This document shows positions 38,851-47,595 of a DNA stretch of 47,692 nucleotides, in pieces (the stretch's first letter is position 1; each line of letters starts with the position of its first letter). The notes under the pieces were generated by a model, which was not told where the DNA came from, made no database searches, and saw only the letters and a program-made list of their open reading frames with translations. Both the position numbers and the translations under genes were made by a program. The DNA comes from Alphaproteobacteria bacterium. Its GTDB lineage: Bacteria > Pseudomonadota > Alphaproteobacteria > SHVZ01. The DNA is taken from NCBI GenBank assembly GCA_009694025.1, contig SHVZ01000013.1:1-47692 (forward strand), in the 5' to 3' direction.

Positions 38851-39729
38851 TCAAGCGCCGCCGCCGCGCTTCTGGCGGTCGAGCAGCGCCAGGATCTCGG
38901 CGAGCCTGGTCCGCGCCTCGGTCTGGCGCTTCTTCGGGTCGCGCTTCGACCAATCGTAAAAGCCCTTGCCGGACTTCACTCCGAGGTCGCCCCGCGCATA
39001 CATGTCCTGGACCAGTCGGCTGGGCTCGGCCGAGTGATTGAGATGCGGGACGATCGCCCGCTGGACCAGCGCGTGGGTGTCAATGCCGCTCAGATCCTTC
39101 TGCTCGATCAAGCCGGTCACGCACATGCGGGGGCCGAACATCTCGCGCGCCGCCAGGTCGACCTCCTCCGGTCCGCAGATTCCCTGCTCGATCAGATAAT
39201 AGGCCTCGTGCAGGATCGCATGCTGCAGCCGGTTGATCAGGAAACCCGCGATCGGCCGGTTGAGGACGAGCGGGTTCTGCCCGCAGGCGCGGACGCCGGC
39301 GACCACGGCATCGACTGCCGCGTCCTCGGTTTCGGCCGTCCGGATGACCTCGACCAGCGGCATCACGTCGGCCGGCATGAAGTAGTGGAGGCCGAGGAAC
39401 CGCTTCTTGTGGGCGAGGCCGGAGGCGAGATCCTCGAGCGGCAGGCCCGAGGTGTTGGTCGCCAGGATCGGCCGGCCGCCGTAGCGCGCCTCGACTTCGG
39501 CGTAGAGCCGCTGCTTGAGGTCGAGCTTCTCGGGCACGGATTCGACGATGAGATCGGGCGCCTCGTCGGGAAGCCGGGCGACCCCCGTCGCTCCCGGCGC
39601 CTTGTCCGGGACCCGATCGGGGGTCCGGCTCAGGATCCGGACCTTGGCGCCCGAGCGCAGGAACGCGGCGGCGATGCCGGCTCCCATGACACCGGAGCCG
39701 GCGACGAGGACGGAGGCAGGGCGCGACAT
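38851..39729 (-). CDS. 3-hydroxyacyl-CoA dehydrogenase-like NAD-dependent dehydrogenase
   Basis: A 292-residue enzyme with a Rossmann domain starting VLVAGSGVMGAGIAAAF (GxGxxG), followed by SVPEKLDLKQRLY and ATNTSGLPLEDLA, and a C-terminal 3HCDH helical domain (NRPIAGFLINRLQHAILHEA then DLGVKSGKGFYDW). The catalytic His is in LGLHYFMPADVMPLVE. Members of this family act on 3-hydroxyacyl-CoA but also on free 3-hydroxy acids such as L-gulonate or carnitine. Being upstream of a sugar-acid dehydratase and an aldolase, it may oxidise a hydroxy acid in the same pathway; this is inference. ATG 39729; the frame upstream is a shadow of the transglycosylase gene. Confidence 0.88.
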   Translation of the reverse strand: MSRPASVLVAGSGVMGAGIAAAFLRSGAKVRILSRTPDRVPDKAPGATGVARLPDEAPDLIVESVPEKLDLKQRLYAEVEARYGGRPILATNTSGLPLEDLASGLAHKKRFLGLHYFMPADVMPLVEVIRTAETEDAAVDAVVAGVRACGQNPLVLNRPIAGFLINRLQHAILHEAYYLIEQGICGPEEVDLAAREMFGPRMCVTGLIEQKDLSGIDTHALVQRAIVPHLNHSAEPSRLVQDMYARGDLGVKSGKGFYDWSKRDPKKRQTEARTRLAEILALLDRQKRGGGA

Positions 39730-39754
39730 CAGGACCTCGTGGACGAAGGAGCCG

Positions 39755-40393
39755 TCAGGTGAGCTCGCGAAGATCCTCGCGCGAGAGCGGGGAGCGGGCC
39801 GGTTCCGGCTCGGGCGTCGCCGCGATCGCCGGGAGCAAGCCGCAGCGGCCGGTGTCGAGACTCCGCGCCGTCGCCGGGCGGATCTCGCCCAAGGTACGCA
39901 GAACCCTGCAGAAATAAGCGGCCGACTGCCGGGCTTTGCCGCCCTGGTAGCGGCGGACCGCCGCCTGCCAGTCGCCGTAGTCGTCGTAGTGAGCGGCAAG
40001 ATAGCGGGCGGCGTAGGCGACATTGCGCTGCGGCTGCAGCAGGTCGCGGAGCGAGGCGAAGGCACGGCCGTGATGGAACACCGAGAGCTGCATGCACCCG
40101 GCATACAGGTTCTTCCGGCCCTTGGCCCGTCGCTCGCCGAGGATTTTCTGGGCCGCGTCCTGCGTGCTGGCATAGACGACACGACCGCCGAGATTGAGCG
40201 CCCAAGGGTACGGCTGACCGCTTACGCCGCTCTCCTGGATGGCCATCGCCAGGAGCAGCCCCTCGGGAATGCCGTGGGTCCGCTCCGCCTCGGCGACTCC
40301 CGTCGTACAGAGATTCGGGGCGGCCGAGGCGATACCGGGCGCCAAAAGGGCGCAGGCGACGGCAAGACGGGCAAAAAGGCGCGAGAAGCCCAT
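39755..40393 (-). CDS. Secreted lytic transglycosylase (SLT domain)
   Basis: A 212-residue exported protein. A signal peptide (FARLAVACALLAPGIASA|A) is followed by an SLT-like domain with catalytic Glu in LLLAMAIQESGVSG, then YAGCMQLSVFHHG and VAYAARYLAAHYDDYGDWQ with the family YQGG turn. The C-terminal 25 residues are Pro/Glu-rich. It cleaves peptidoglycan strands without hydrolysis. ATG 40393 follows GGAGAAGG, a strong ribosome site. It lies 25 nt before the dehydrogenase gene and 157 nt from a divergent glutathione transferase gene. Confidence 0.85.
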   Translation of the reverse strand: MGFSRLFARLAVACALLAPGIASAAPNLCTTGVAEAERTHGIPEGLLLAMAIQESGVSGQPYPWALNLGGRVVYASTQDAAQKILGERRAKGRKNLYAGCMQLSVFHHGRAFASLRDLLQPQRNVAYAARYLAAHYDDYGDWQAAVRRYQGGKARQSAAYFCRVLRTLGEIRPATARSLDTGRCGLLPAIAATPEPEPARSPLSREDLRELT

Positions 40394-40441
40394 ACCGGCC
40401 TTCTCCGTGACACCGCCGCCACTGTCAAACCAATTGTTACC

Positions 40442-40470
40442 TTGACAGGGCTAGCACGATGAAATGTCGA
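40442..40470 (+). promoter_or_regulatory. Possible sigma-70-type promoter upstream of the glutathione transferase gene
   Basis: A consensus TTGACA at 40442-40447 is followed 17 nt later by TGTCGA, a poor -10. The inferred start of transcription would leave about 70 nt before the GTG at 40551. A second TTGACA lies on the minus strand at 40428-40423, but its -10 would fall at the start codon of the transglycosylase gene, so that one is not workable. Confidence 0.3.
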
Positions 40471-40550
40471 GGCTACTCCCGACCGGCAGCCGCGTGTTAA
40501 GCGAAGGCGGGCGGAGCGGTCCTCCGCCGCCAGCAACAAAGGGGGAGCCC

Positions 40551-41174
40551 GTGATCCTGATCGGCCGCTATCTATCGCCCTTCGTCCGGCGGGTCGGCAT
40601 CAGCCTGACGCTGGCCGGGACCAAGTTCGACCGGCTGGTTCTCTCGACCGTGACCGACCGCGAAAAGCTCCTTAAGGTCAACCCCTTGGGCCGGGTGCCG
40701 GCGCTCATCCTGGGCAAGGGCAAGACCGCCGAGGTCCTTGTCGATTCCACCGCCATCCTCGACCACGTCGATGAAGATGCGGGACCGCGCCGGGCCCTGA
40801 CGCCGGCCAAGGGCGCTCCCCGCCGCCGGGTCCAGAAGATCGTCTTCCTCGCCCTCGGCACCCTCGAGAAGGCGGTCGGCGCGCTCTACGAGAAGACCCG
40901 CCGGCCAGCCGAGAAGGTCCACCAGCCCTGGCTCGACCAGCTCGAGAGCCAGGTGACGGCCGGGCTCGAGACGCTGAATGCCATCGTGCCCAAGCCCTAC
41001 CTCGCCGGGCCGAAGCTGACCCAGGCCGACGTCACCGCCGCCGTCCTCTTCGGCTTCCTCAGGCGGGCATCGCCGCATCTGGTGCCGGAGGGCCGCTACA
41101 AACGGCTCGAAGCGCACGCCAAGAAGCTGGAGAAGCTGCCGGCCTTCCAGGCCTGCCAGCCGGAGCAGCCCTAG
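40551..41174 (+). CDS. Glutathione S-transferase family protein
   Basis: A 207-residue protein with the thioredoxin-like N-domain (ILIGRYLSPFVRRVGISLTL, then NPLGRVPAL and the VDSTAILDHVDE region where a Ser/Asp pair binds glutathione) and a helical C-domain with YLAGPKLTQADVTAAVLFGF. The start is GTG 40551 because GGGGGAGCCC precedes it; an ATG farther upstream at 40464 would add a Gly/Pro-rich extension with no counterpart in the family. It may have a detoxifying or cis-trans isomerase role; the specific reaction is unknown. Followed 18 nt later by the broken MFS gene. Confidence 0.85.
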   Translation: MILIGRYLSPFVRRVGISLTLAGTKFDRLVLSTVTDREKLLKVNPLGRVPALILGKGKTAEVLVDSTAILDHVDEDAGPRRALTPAKGAPRRRVQKIVFLALGTLEKAVGALYEKTRRPAEKVHQPWLDQLESQVTAGLETLNAIVPKPYLAGPKLTQADVTAAVLFGFLRRASPHLVPEGRYKRLEAHAKKLEKLPAFQACQPEQP

Positions 41175-41192
41175 GCGGCGCGGAGCCGGCCC

Positions 41193-42437
41193 GTGCAGGC
41201 GGCTCTCCTGGCGGTGGCGCCGATCCTGACGGGGACGGCGCTGCTCCTGGTCGGCAACGGCGTGTTCTCGACCTTCCTTGCGCTCCGGATGTCGATGGAA
41301 GGCTTCGCAACCGGCTCGATCGGCCTGGTGGTCGCCTCCTATTCGGTCGGGTTCCTGGCCGGTTGCCGGTTCGCTCCCCGGCTGATCCGCCGGGTCGGCC
41401 ATATCCGTGCCTTCGCTGTGCTCGCCGGCCTCACCTGCGCCCTCACCCTTCTCTACCCGTTCGTGATCTCGACCCTGCCATGGATCGTGCTTCGCGCCTT
41501 GAGCGGCGCCTCGGCGGCCGGCATGTTCATGATCACCGAGAGCTGGCTCAATCACCGCACCCGCGCCGACGAACGCGGGCGTGTGCTCGCGGTCTACACC
41601 ATCGTCAGCAAGCTCGCCTTCGGCGGCGGTCAGTTCCTGCTCGGTCTCGCCGACCCGGCGGGCCAGCTCCTGTTCATGGTGCCGGCGATCGCCTATGCGC
41701 TGTCGCTCCTGCCGGTGGCGCTCACCGTCGAGTCGGCGCCGCCGATCCACGATGCCCGCCGCATGCCGCTGGCCGAACTCTACCGGGCATCCCCCCTCGG
41801 CGTCGTCGGCGTGCTCCTGGCCGGGTTCGTCGGCTCGTCGATTTCGGGCCTTGCCCCGGTCTTCGCCCAGCAGATCGGCCTCACTCCGGCCGGAGTCGGC
41901 CAATTCATCGCCGTCCTCACCGTCGGCGGCCTGATCTTGATGTGGCCGATCGGGTGGCTGTCCGACCGCTTCGATCGGCGCCTGGTGCTGCTGACCACCT
42001 CGATCCTGATGACCCTGGCGACCGCAGGACTTGCGGTTGCGTGATCTTGGTCAATTTTCTCTCTTTACGTGTTAATTGCCTTGTTCGGAGGCCTTTCCGG
42101 CGCGATCTATCCGATCTGCGTCGCCCATACCAACGACTTCATCGAGCGGAGCCAGGTTGTCTCCGTCAGCGGCAGCATGCTGCTTTTGTGGTCGGTCGGG
42201 GCCACCATCGGCCCCCTCGTCGCGAGCCCGCTGATGGACGCCTTCGGCCCTTCGGCCCTGTTTTGGCTCGCCGCCGCCTTCAGCGCGGCGCTCGCCTCAT
42301 TCGTCGTTTACCGCCGCAGGATGCGGGCTGGGCGACCCGTGCCCGAGCAATCCCCCTTCGTCCCGGAGGCGGCCATCACGCCGGAGGCGTCCCCCCTCGA
42401 TCCACGGGCCGAGCGTCGCCGGGATGTAATCGGCTAA
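41193..42437 (+). pseudogene. MFS transporter (YcaD-like) interrupted by one in-frame TGA
   Basis: From GTG 41193 to 42437 the frame is open for 415 codons apart from a single TGA at 42042-42044, and the protein pattern continues across it. The first part has about nine membrane segments with GFLAGCRFAPRLIRRVGHIR and the conserved GASAAGMFMITESWLNHRT; after the stop the frame continues as LIALFGGLSGAIYPICVAHT and LLLWSVGATIGPLVASP, the last segments of a YcaD-type multidrug/solute exporter. The stop lies just before segment 10. The 40 bases around it are AT-rich for this genome. It may be a nonsense mutation, a base-call error or, least likely, a read-through stop. As written the product loses its last three to four helices. 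Confidence 0.8.
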
Positions 42438-42491
42438 TGTTAGTTTCAGGTCGCGAAACATTGGGCTAAAGTCGCGCCGCCTCGGGACGGG

Positions 42492-43574
42492 ATGGGCTGG
42501 GAAGCAATGAAGGTCGTCGCACAAATCGCGGTTGTCGCGGTCCTGACCTCGGCGGGAGGCGCCGGCTGGTACTTCCGGGATGCCGTGCTGCCCGGCCAGC
42601 AGGCGAAGGCGAGCGCCACTGCGGCACCGGCGCAGCGCGCGATTCCGATCGAAGCCCAGAAAGTGCGTATCGGCCCGATCGACGACACGGTCGAAGCAGT
42701 CGGCACGGCGCTCGCCAACGAGAGCATCACCGTCACGACCAAGATCTCCGGCATCGTCAAGGCGATCAAGTTCACCGAAGGTCAGGTCGTGAAGGCCGGC
42801 ACCATTATCCTGGAGCTCGACGACCGCGAGCCCTCGGCCAGCCTCGAGGCGGCGAAGGCGACCCGCGAGCAGGCCAAGGCCGCCCTGGATCGCGCCAAGA
42901 TGCTGCTGACCCAGGGCAACGCGCCGCAGGCCCGGGTCGACGACCTGGAAGGCGCCTACCGCAACGCCGAGGCCCGGGTCCGCGTCATCGACGCGCAGCT
43001 CGCCGATCTCAAGATCACCGCCCCCTTCCCCGGCAAGCTCGGCATTCGGCGGGTCAGCCCGGGGTCGCTGGTCTCGGTCGGCACGGTCATCACCACGCTG
43101 GACGACGTCGAGACGATCAAGCTCCGCTTCTACGTTCCCGAGGCCGCGATCGGCTCGATCAAGCCCGGGTCCGGCGTCGCCGCGTCCGGCAACGGCGTGC
43201 CCGGCCGCACCTTCTCCGGCGCCATCACCAGCATCGACACCCGTGTCGACACCACGACCCGTGCCATCGAGGTCAGGGCCGAATTCGCGAACGACGACGG
43301 GTTGCTAAAGCCCGGCATGTTCCTCACCGTCAAGCTGGCGCTCAACCGCCGCGACGGCGCGATGATCGTGCCGGAGGAAGCGGTGGTTCCCGAAGGCATC
43401 CGCCAATACGTCTACATCGTCGCCGACGGCAAGGCGGTGAAGACCGAGGTCAAGCTCGGCGCGCGGCTTCCGGGCGAGGTCGAGATCCGCGAGGGGCTGA
43501 AGCCGGACTCGGTCGTCGTCACCAGCGGCATCCAGAAAATCCGCGACGGTTCGCTGGTGCGAACCGGCGCCTGA
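42492..43574 (+). CDS. RND efflux periplasmic adaptor (membrane fusion protein)
   Basis: A 360-residue adaptor. An N-terminal membrane anchor or signal (about residues 8-27) is followed by the first half of a lipoyl domain (SGIVKAIKFTEGQVVKAGTI), an alpha hairpin at about 110-160 with the DDLEGAYRNAEA helix, the second lipoyl half (APFPGKLGIRRVSPGSLV), and the beta-barrel domain. It links the inner-membrane RND pump to an outer membrane channel. It lies 25 nt before the pump gene. The start at 42492 has GGGACGGG before it; ATG 42507 is an alternative. No outer membrane TolC-type gene is next to it. Confidence 0.92.
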   Translation: MGWEAMKVVAQIAVVAVLTSAGGAGWYFRDAVLPGQQAKASATAAPAQRAIPIEAQKVRIGPIDDTVEAVGTALANESITVTTKISGIVKAIKFTEGQVVKAGTIILELDDREPSASLEAAKATREQAKAALDRAKMLLTQGNAPQARVDDLEGAYRNAEARVRVIDAQLADLKITAPFPGKLGIRRVSPGSLVSVGTVITTLDDVETIKLRFYVPEAAIGSIKPGSGVAASGNGVPGRTFSGAITSIDTRVDTTTRAIEVRAEFANDDGLLKPGMFLTVKLALNRRDGAMIVPEEAVVPEGIRQYVYIVADGKAVKTEVKLGARLPGEVEIREGLKPDSVVVTSGIQKIRDGSLVRTGA

Positions 43575-43599
43575 CCCCGTTCGCCGACGAGAGGCGTCC

Positions 43600-46500
43600 A
43601 TGATTCTCTCCGACATCGCCATCAAGCGCCCGGTCTTCGCGACCGTCATCAGCCTAGTGCTGCTGACCTTCGGGCTCTTCGCCTTCCAGCGCCTGTCCGT
43701 CCGCGAATACCCGGACATCGACCCGCCGATCGTCTCGGTCCAGACGACCTACAAGGGCGCGTCCCCCAACGTCATCGAAGTGCAGGTGACGCAGATCCTC
43801 GAGGATGCGCTTTCCGGCATCGAGGGCATCAAGGTGATGACCTCCTCGAGCCGCGAAGGCTCCTCGTCGATCTCGATCGAGTTCCGCATCGACCGCGCCA
43901 TCGACGGCGCCACCAACGACGTCCGCGACAAGGTCGGCCGGGTCATGGCGCGCCTGCCGGTCGATGCCGACCTTCCGGTAATCTCCAAGGTCGAGGCCGA
44001 CGCCCGCCCGATCATCTGGATCTCTCTGTCCTCCGACCGCATGTCGAGCCTCGAACTCACCGACTACGCCAAGCGCAACCTGGTCGACCGGCTCTCCAAC
44101 ATTAACGGCGTCGCCACGGTTCGTATCGGCGGCGAGCGGCGCTACTCCATGCGCATCTGGCTCGACCGGCGCGAGATGGCGGCGCGCGAGCTCACGGTCC
44201 AGGACGTCGAGGCGGCGCTCCGCAAGCAGAACGTCGAACTCCCCGCCGGACGCGTCGAGTCGACGAAGCGCGAGTTCACGGTCAGGACCGACACCAGCAT
44301 GAAGACGCCGGAGCAGTTCCGGAACATCGTGCTGGCGGTCAAGGACAGCTACCCTGTCCGCCTCGGCGAAGTGGCTAAGGTGGAGCTGGGTCCTGAGGAT
44401 TCGCGCGGCGACATCCGCAACACCGGAAAGCCTGCGATCGGCCTCGGCATCGTCAAGCAGTCGAAGGCGAATACGCTGGACGTCGCCGACGGCGCCAAGG
44501 AGATGATCACGCTCATCCGCCCGACGTTGCCGGCGGGCCTGGCGATGGACGTCTCCTTCGACACCTCGCTCTTCATCGCCCAGTCGATCCAAGAGGTGTT
44601 CCACGCCCTCGGCATCGCCCTCGTGCTGGTCGTCGGCGTGATCTTCTTCTTCCTTCGTTCGTTCCGCGCCACCTTCATTCCGACCATCGCCATTCCGGTC
44701 TCGATCGTCGCATCGTTCATCGTGCTCGCGGCCTTCGGTTTCTCGCTGAACGTGCTGACCCTGCTCGCCTTCGTGCTGGCGATCGGCCTTGTCGTCGACG
44801 ACGCCATCGTCGTGCTGGAGAACATCCATCGGCACATCGAGGAGGGCGAGCCGCCGCTGCTGGCCGCCGTGCGCGGCGCCCGCCAGATCGGCTTCGCGGT
44901 CATCTCGACCACGCTCGTGCTGGTCGCCGTCTTTATTCCGCTGTCGCTTCTACCGGGCAACACCGGCCGGCTGTTCAGCGAGTTCGGGATCTCCGTCGCC
45001 GCTGCCGTCATGTTCTCAGGCCTGGTCGCGCTCACGCTCACGCCGATGCTGTGCTCGAAGCTGCTCAAGCCGGTCGAGGGCGAGGGGCTCCTGCACAAGA
45101 TCACCGAGCCGATTTTCGTCGGCATGATCGCGGGCTATCGTTGGCTCCTGATCCGGACCTTGAACGCACCGATGATCGTCATCGCGCTCGGCATCGCCGT
45201 CTCTTGCTCGTCCTACTTCCTGTTCAAGGCGCTGCCGCGCGAATTCGCCCCGACCGAGGACCGCGGCTACTTCTTCATCTCGGTGACCGCGCCGGAAGGC
45301 TCGTCGATCGACTACACCCGCGAGCAGGTGAACCGCATCGAGGCGATCCTGAAGCCGCTCATCGACGCCGGCGACGTCGAGCGCGTCTTCACCAACGTGG
45401 CACCGTCCTTCGGCCGGCCGGGCGACGTGCGGGCAGCCTCGCTCAACATCCGCCTCAAGCCCTGGGCCCAGCGAAAGCAGAAGCAGCAGGAGATGGTCCG
45501 CGACCTCTTCCCGAAGCTGAACGCGCTTCCCGGCGTCCGCGCCATCGCCATCAACCCGCCGAGCTTGGGCCAGCCCGCCTTCCAGCTGCCGCTCCGTGTC
45601 GTCCTCGGCGGCAACACCTATGAGGAGCTCGTCGGCTGGCGCGACACGTTGATGCAGCGCATGCGCGAGAACACGAACCTGCAGAACGTCAACGCCGACT
45701 ACGAGGAGAACAAGCCGCAGTTCCGGGTCGAGATTGACCGCAACCGCGCCGCCGACCTGGGCGTGGCGATCGACGAGGTCGGCCGGACGCTGGAGACGAT
45801 GCTGGGCTCGCGTAACGTCACGACCTTCTCCGATCGCGGCGAGGAGTACAACGTCATCCTCCAGGCGAGCCCGCAGGACCGCGCCCAGCCGAGCGATCTC
45901 GCCAACATCTTCGTGCGCTCGCAGACGACCCGGGCGCTGGTGCCGCTGTCGAGCCTGATCAGGCTCCGCGACATGGCCGGCGCCAGCGAGTTCTACCGCG
46001 CCGACCGCCTGCGCTCGATCACGGTCTCGGCCAACCTCGCCGCCGGCTACACGCTCGGCGATGCGATCGAGTTCGTCGAGCGGACCGCGGCGACCGAGCT
46101 GCCGCCTCAGGCCCGCATCAGCTACCGCGGCGAGGCGCGCGAGTTCAAGGAGAGCTCGGCCGCCATCTACTTCACCTTCGCCGTCGCCCTCCTCACCGTG
46201 TTCCTGGTGCTCGCCGCCCAGTTCGAGAGCTATGTTCACCCCTTCGTCATCATGCTGGCGGTGCCGCTGGCGGTCACTGGAGCGCTCGGCACGATCTGGC
46301 TCCAGGGGCTGACGCTCAACGTCTACAGCCAGATCGGCATGATCATGCTGGTCGGCATCGTCGCCAAGAACGGCATTCTCATCGTCGAGTTCTCCAACCA
46401 GCTCCGCGACGAAGGCAAGAGCCTCTACGATTCCATCCTCGGATCGTCGGTGGCGCGGCTGCGACCGATCCTGATGACCTCGATCGCGACCGCTATCGGC

Positions 46501-46767
46501 GCGTTGCCGCTGGCGATCGCCACCGGCGCCGGCGCCGAGAGCCGGCAAGCGATCGGCAACGTCATCGTCGGCGGCGTGCTGTTCGCCACCGTCATGACGC
46601 TCTTCGTCATCCCGGTCTTCTACCTTCTGTTGGCGACCAAGTCGAAGCCGGCGAGTCACGTCGCCGAGTCGATCACGGCGCTCGAGAAGAAAGAGGCCGC
46701 GACCGGACCGGCGGCGCACGGCCAGAAGCCGCATGGCGCCTCGCCTCGCCCGCGGCCGGCCGAGTAG
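43600..46767 (+). CDS. RND-family efflux pump (AcrB/MexF type)
   Basis: A 1055-residue inner-membrane pump with twelve helices and two large periplasmic loops. It opens ILSDIAIKRPVFATVISLVL. The proton-relay Asp pair is present in TM4 (VVDDAIVVLENI, Asp400 and Asp401), and the second half carries IGMIMLVGIVAKNGILIVEF with the conserved Lys. The export substrate is not deducible; RND pumps of this class expel drugs, solvents or heavy metabolites. It is directly downstream of its adaptor. A C-terminal tail of about 40 residues is Pro/Ala/Lys-rich. Confidence 0.95.
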   Translation: MILSDIAIKRPVFATVISLVLLTFGLFAFQRLSVREYPDIDPPIVSVQTTYKGASPNVIEVQVTQILEDALSGIEGIKVMTSSSREGSSSISIEFRIDRAIDGATNDVRDKVGRVMARLPVDADLPVISKVEADARPIIWISLSSDRMSSLELTDYAKRNLVDRLSNINGVATVRIGGERRYSMRIWLDRREMAARELTVQDVEAALRKQNVELPAGRVESTKREFTVRTDTSMKTPEQFRNIVLAVKDSYPVRLGEVAKVELGPEDSRGDIRNTGKPAIGLGIVKQSKANTLDVADGAKEMITLIRPTLPAGLAMDVSFDTSLFIAQSIQEVFHALGIALVLVVGVIFFFLRSFRATFIPTIAIPVSIVASFIVLAAFGFSLNVLTLLAFVLAIGLVVDDAIVVLENIHRHIEEGEPPLLAAVRGARQIGFAVISTTLVLVAVFIPLSLLPGNTGRLFSEFGISVAAAVMFSGLVALTLTPMLCSKLLKPVEGEGLLHKITEPIFVGMIAGYRWLLIRTLNAPMIVIALGIAVSCSSYFLFKALPREFAPTEDRGYFFISVTAPEGSSIDYTREQVNRIEAILKPLIDAGDVERVFTNVAPSFGRPGDVRAASLNIRLKPWAQRKQKQQEMVRDLFPKLNALPGVRAIAINPPSLGQPAFQLPLRVVLGGNTYEELVGWRDTLMQRMRENTNLQNVNADYEENKPQFRVEIDRNRAADLGVAIDEVGRTLETMLGSRNVTTFSDRGEEYNVILQASPQDRAQPSDLANIFVRSQTTRALVPLSSLIRLRDMAGASEFYRADRLRSITVSANLAAGYTLGDAIEFVERTAATELPPQARISYRGEAREFKESSAAIYFTFAVALLTVFLVLAAQFESYVHPFVIMLAVPLAVTGALGTIWLQGLTLNVYSQIGMIMLVGIVAKNGILIVEFSNQLRDEGKSLYDSILGSSVARLRPILMTSIATAIGALPLAIATGAGAESRQAIGNVIVGGVLFATVMTLFVIPVFYLLLATKSKPASHVAESITALEKKEAATGPAAHGQKPHGASPRPRPAE

Positions 46768-46838
46768 CTCCCAGCGGCCTTCTCACCGCGCGACGGCCGG
46801 CGGCAACGGACTCGCCCGGCCGTCGTCGCTTCTTGAGG

Positions 46839-47555
46839 TCAGGGCAAAGCCGCGGCGCCGAAGACCAGAGGATGGATGGCGACGATCGCGACCCACAGCG
46901 CCGCGGCGACGCCGAGGCGGCCCCAGCCGATCTCCTCGAGGGCGAGACGGTTCTTGCCCGTGAGGATGGCGACGAAGGGCACCACCGAGGTGACCGCGGC
47001 AAATCGCTTCCAGCCCTCGGGGTCGCGCCTGGCCTGCTTGCGGTCGATCGAGCCCATGCCGGCCGCCGCCACCAGCATGATGCTGCCGAACAGGAAGTAG
47101 GACGCGAGGTCGCCATTGGCGACGAAGTGCGCCGCCGCCCACAAAAGAAAGGTCCAGAGCATCGGGTGGCGGGTGATGCGGAGGACGCCTCGGGCCGGCT
47201 CGGCCGCGGCGAGATGCCGCTCGCCCATGACCATGGTCGGATTCGGCTGCGTGAGAGACCCGACGAACAGAATCAGCGCCGGCGCCATGACGACGGCCGG
47301 GGCCCACAGCATCCAGGGCTCGATCAGCCGCATCCCGTAGAACGAATCCGGCGAGGTTGCCTGCCGATAGGCGATGGCCATCCAGACGATGCCGATGGCC
47401 GAGAGCGCCGAGAACAGTGCGCGGAAACCGTTCTCGCCGATCCTGCCGGCGACCAGCCAGCGCAGCGGCGAACCCGCCAGAACCACATGAAGGACGACCC
47501 AGAAGGCCGCCGCGGCCGCCATCCTGGTCATTGCCGGATCGAACGCGTCGTCCAT
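46839..47555 (-). CDS. NnrU-family integral membrane protein
   Basis: A 238-residue protein with about six membrane segments. The characteristic NnrU pattern is present: VLRITRHPMLWTFLLWAAAH, then the VANGDLASYFLFGS segment and DRKQARRDPEGWKRFAAVTS. NnrU is known from denitrification gene sets, and the family also resembles isoprenylcysteine methyltransferases. No denitrification gene is near, so its role is open. The ATG at 47555 begins only about 30 nt from the IS630 edge, so the gene's native promoter has probably been displaced by the insertion. Confidence 0.85.
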   Translation of the reverse strand: MDDAFDPAMTRMAAAAAFWVVLHVVLAGSPLRWLVAGRIGENGFRALFSALSAIGIVWMAIAYRQATSPDSFYGMRLIEPWMLWAPAVVMAPALILFVGSLTQPNPTMVMGERHLAAAEPARGVLRITRHPMLWTFLLWAAAHFVANGDLASYFLFGSIMLVAAAGMGSIDRKQARRDPEGWKRFAAVTSVVPFVAILTGKNRLALEEIGWGRLGVAAALWVAIVAIHPLVFGAAALP

Positions 47556-47595
47556 ACCCGCCCCCCGAAGCCGTCGACTTCTCTAGTACCCGGAA

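Noticed and set aside
40423-40428. TTGACA on the minus strand as promoter for the transglycosylase gene
   Set aside because: The matching -10 and transcription start would fall at the ATG, leaving no ribosome site.
42042-42044. Selenocysteine reading of the TGA in the MFS gene
   Set aside because: MFS exporters are not selenoproteins, and no typical selenocysteine-insertion hairpin was seen just after the codon.
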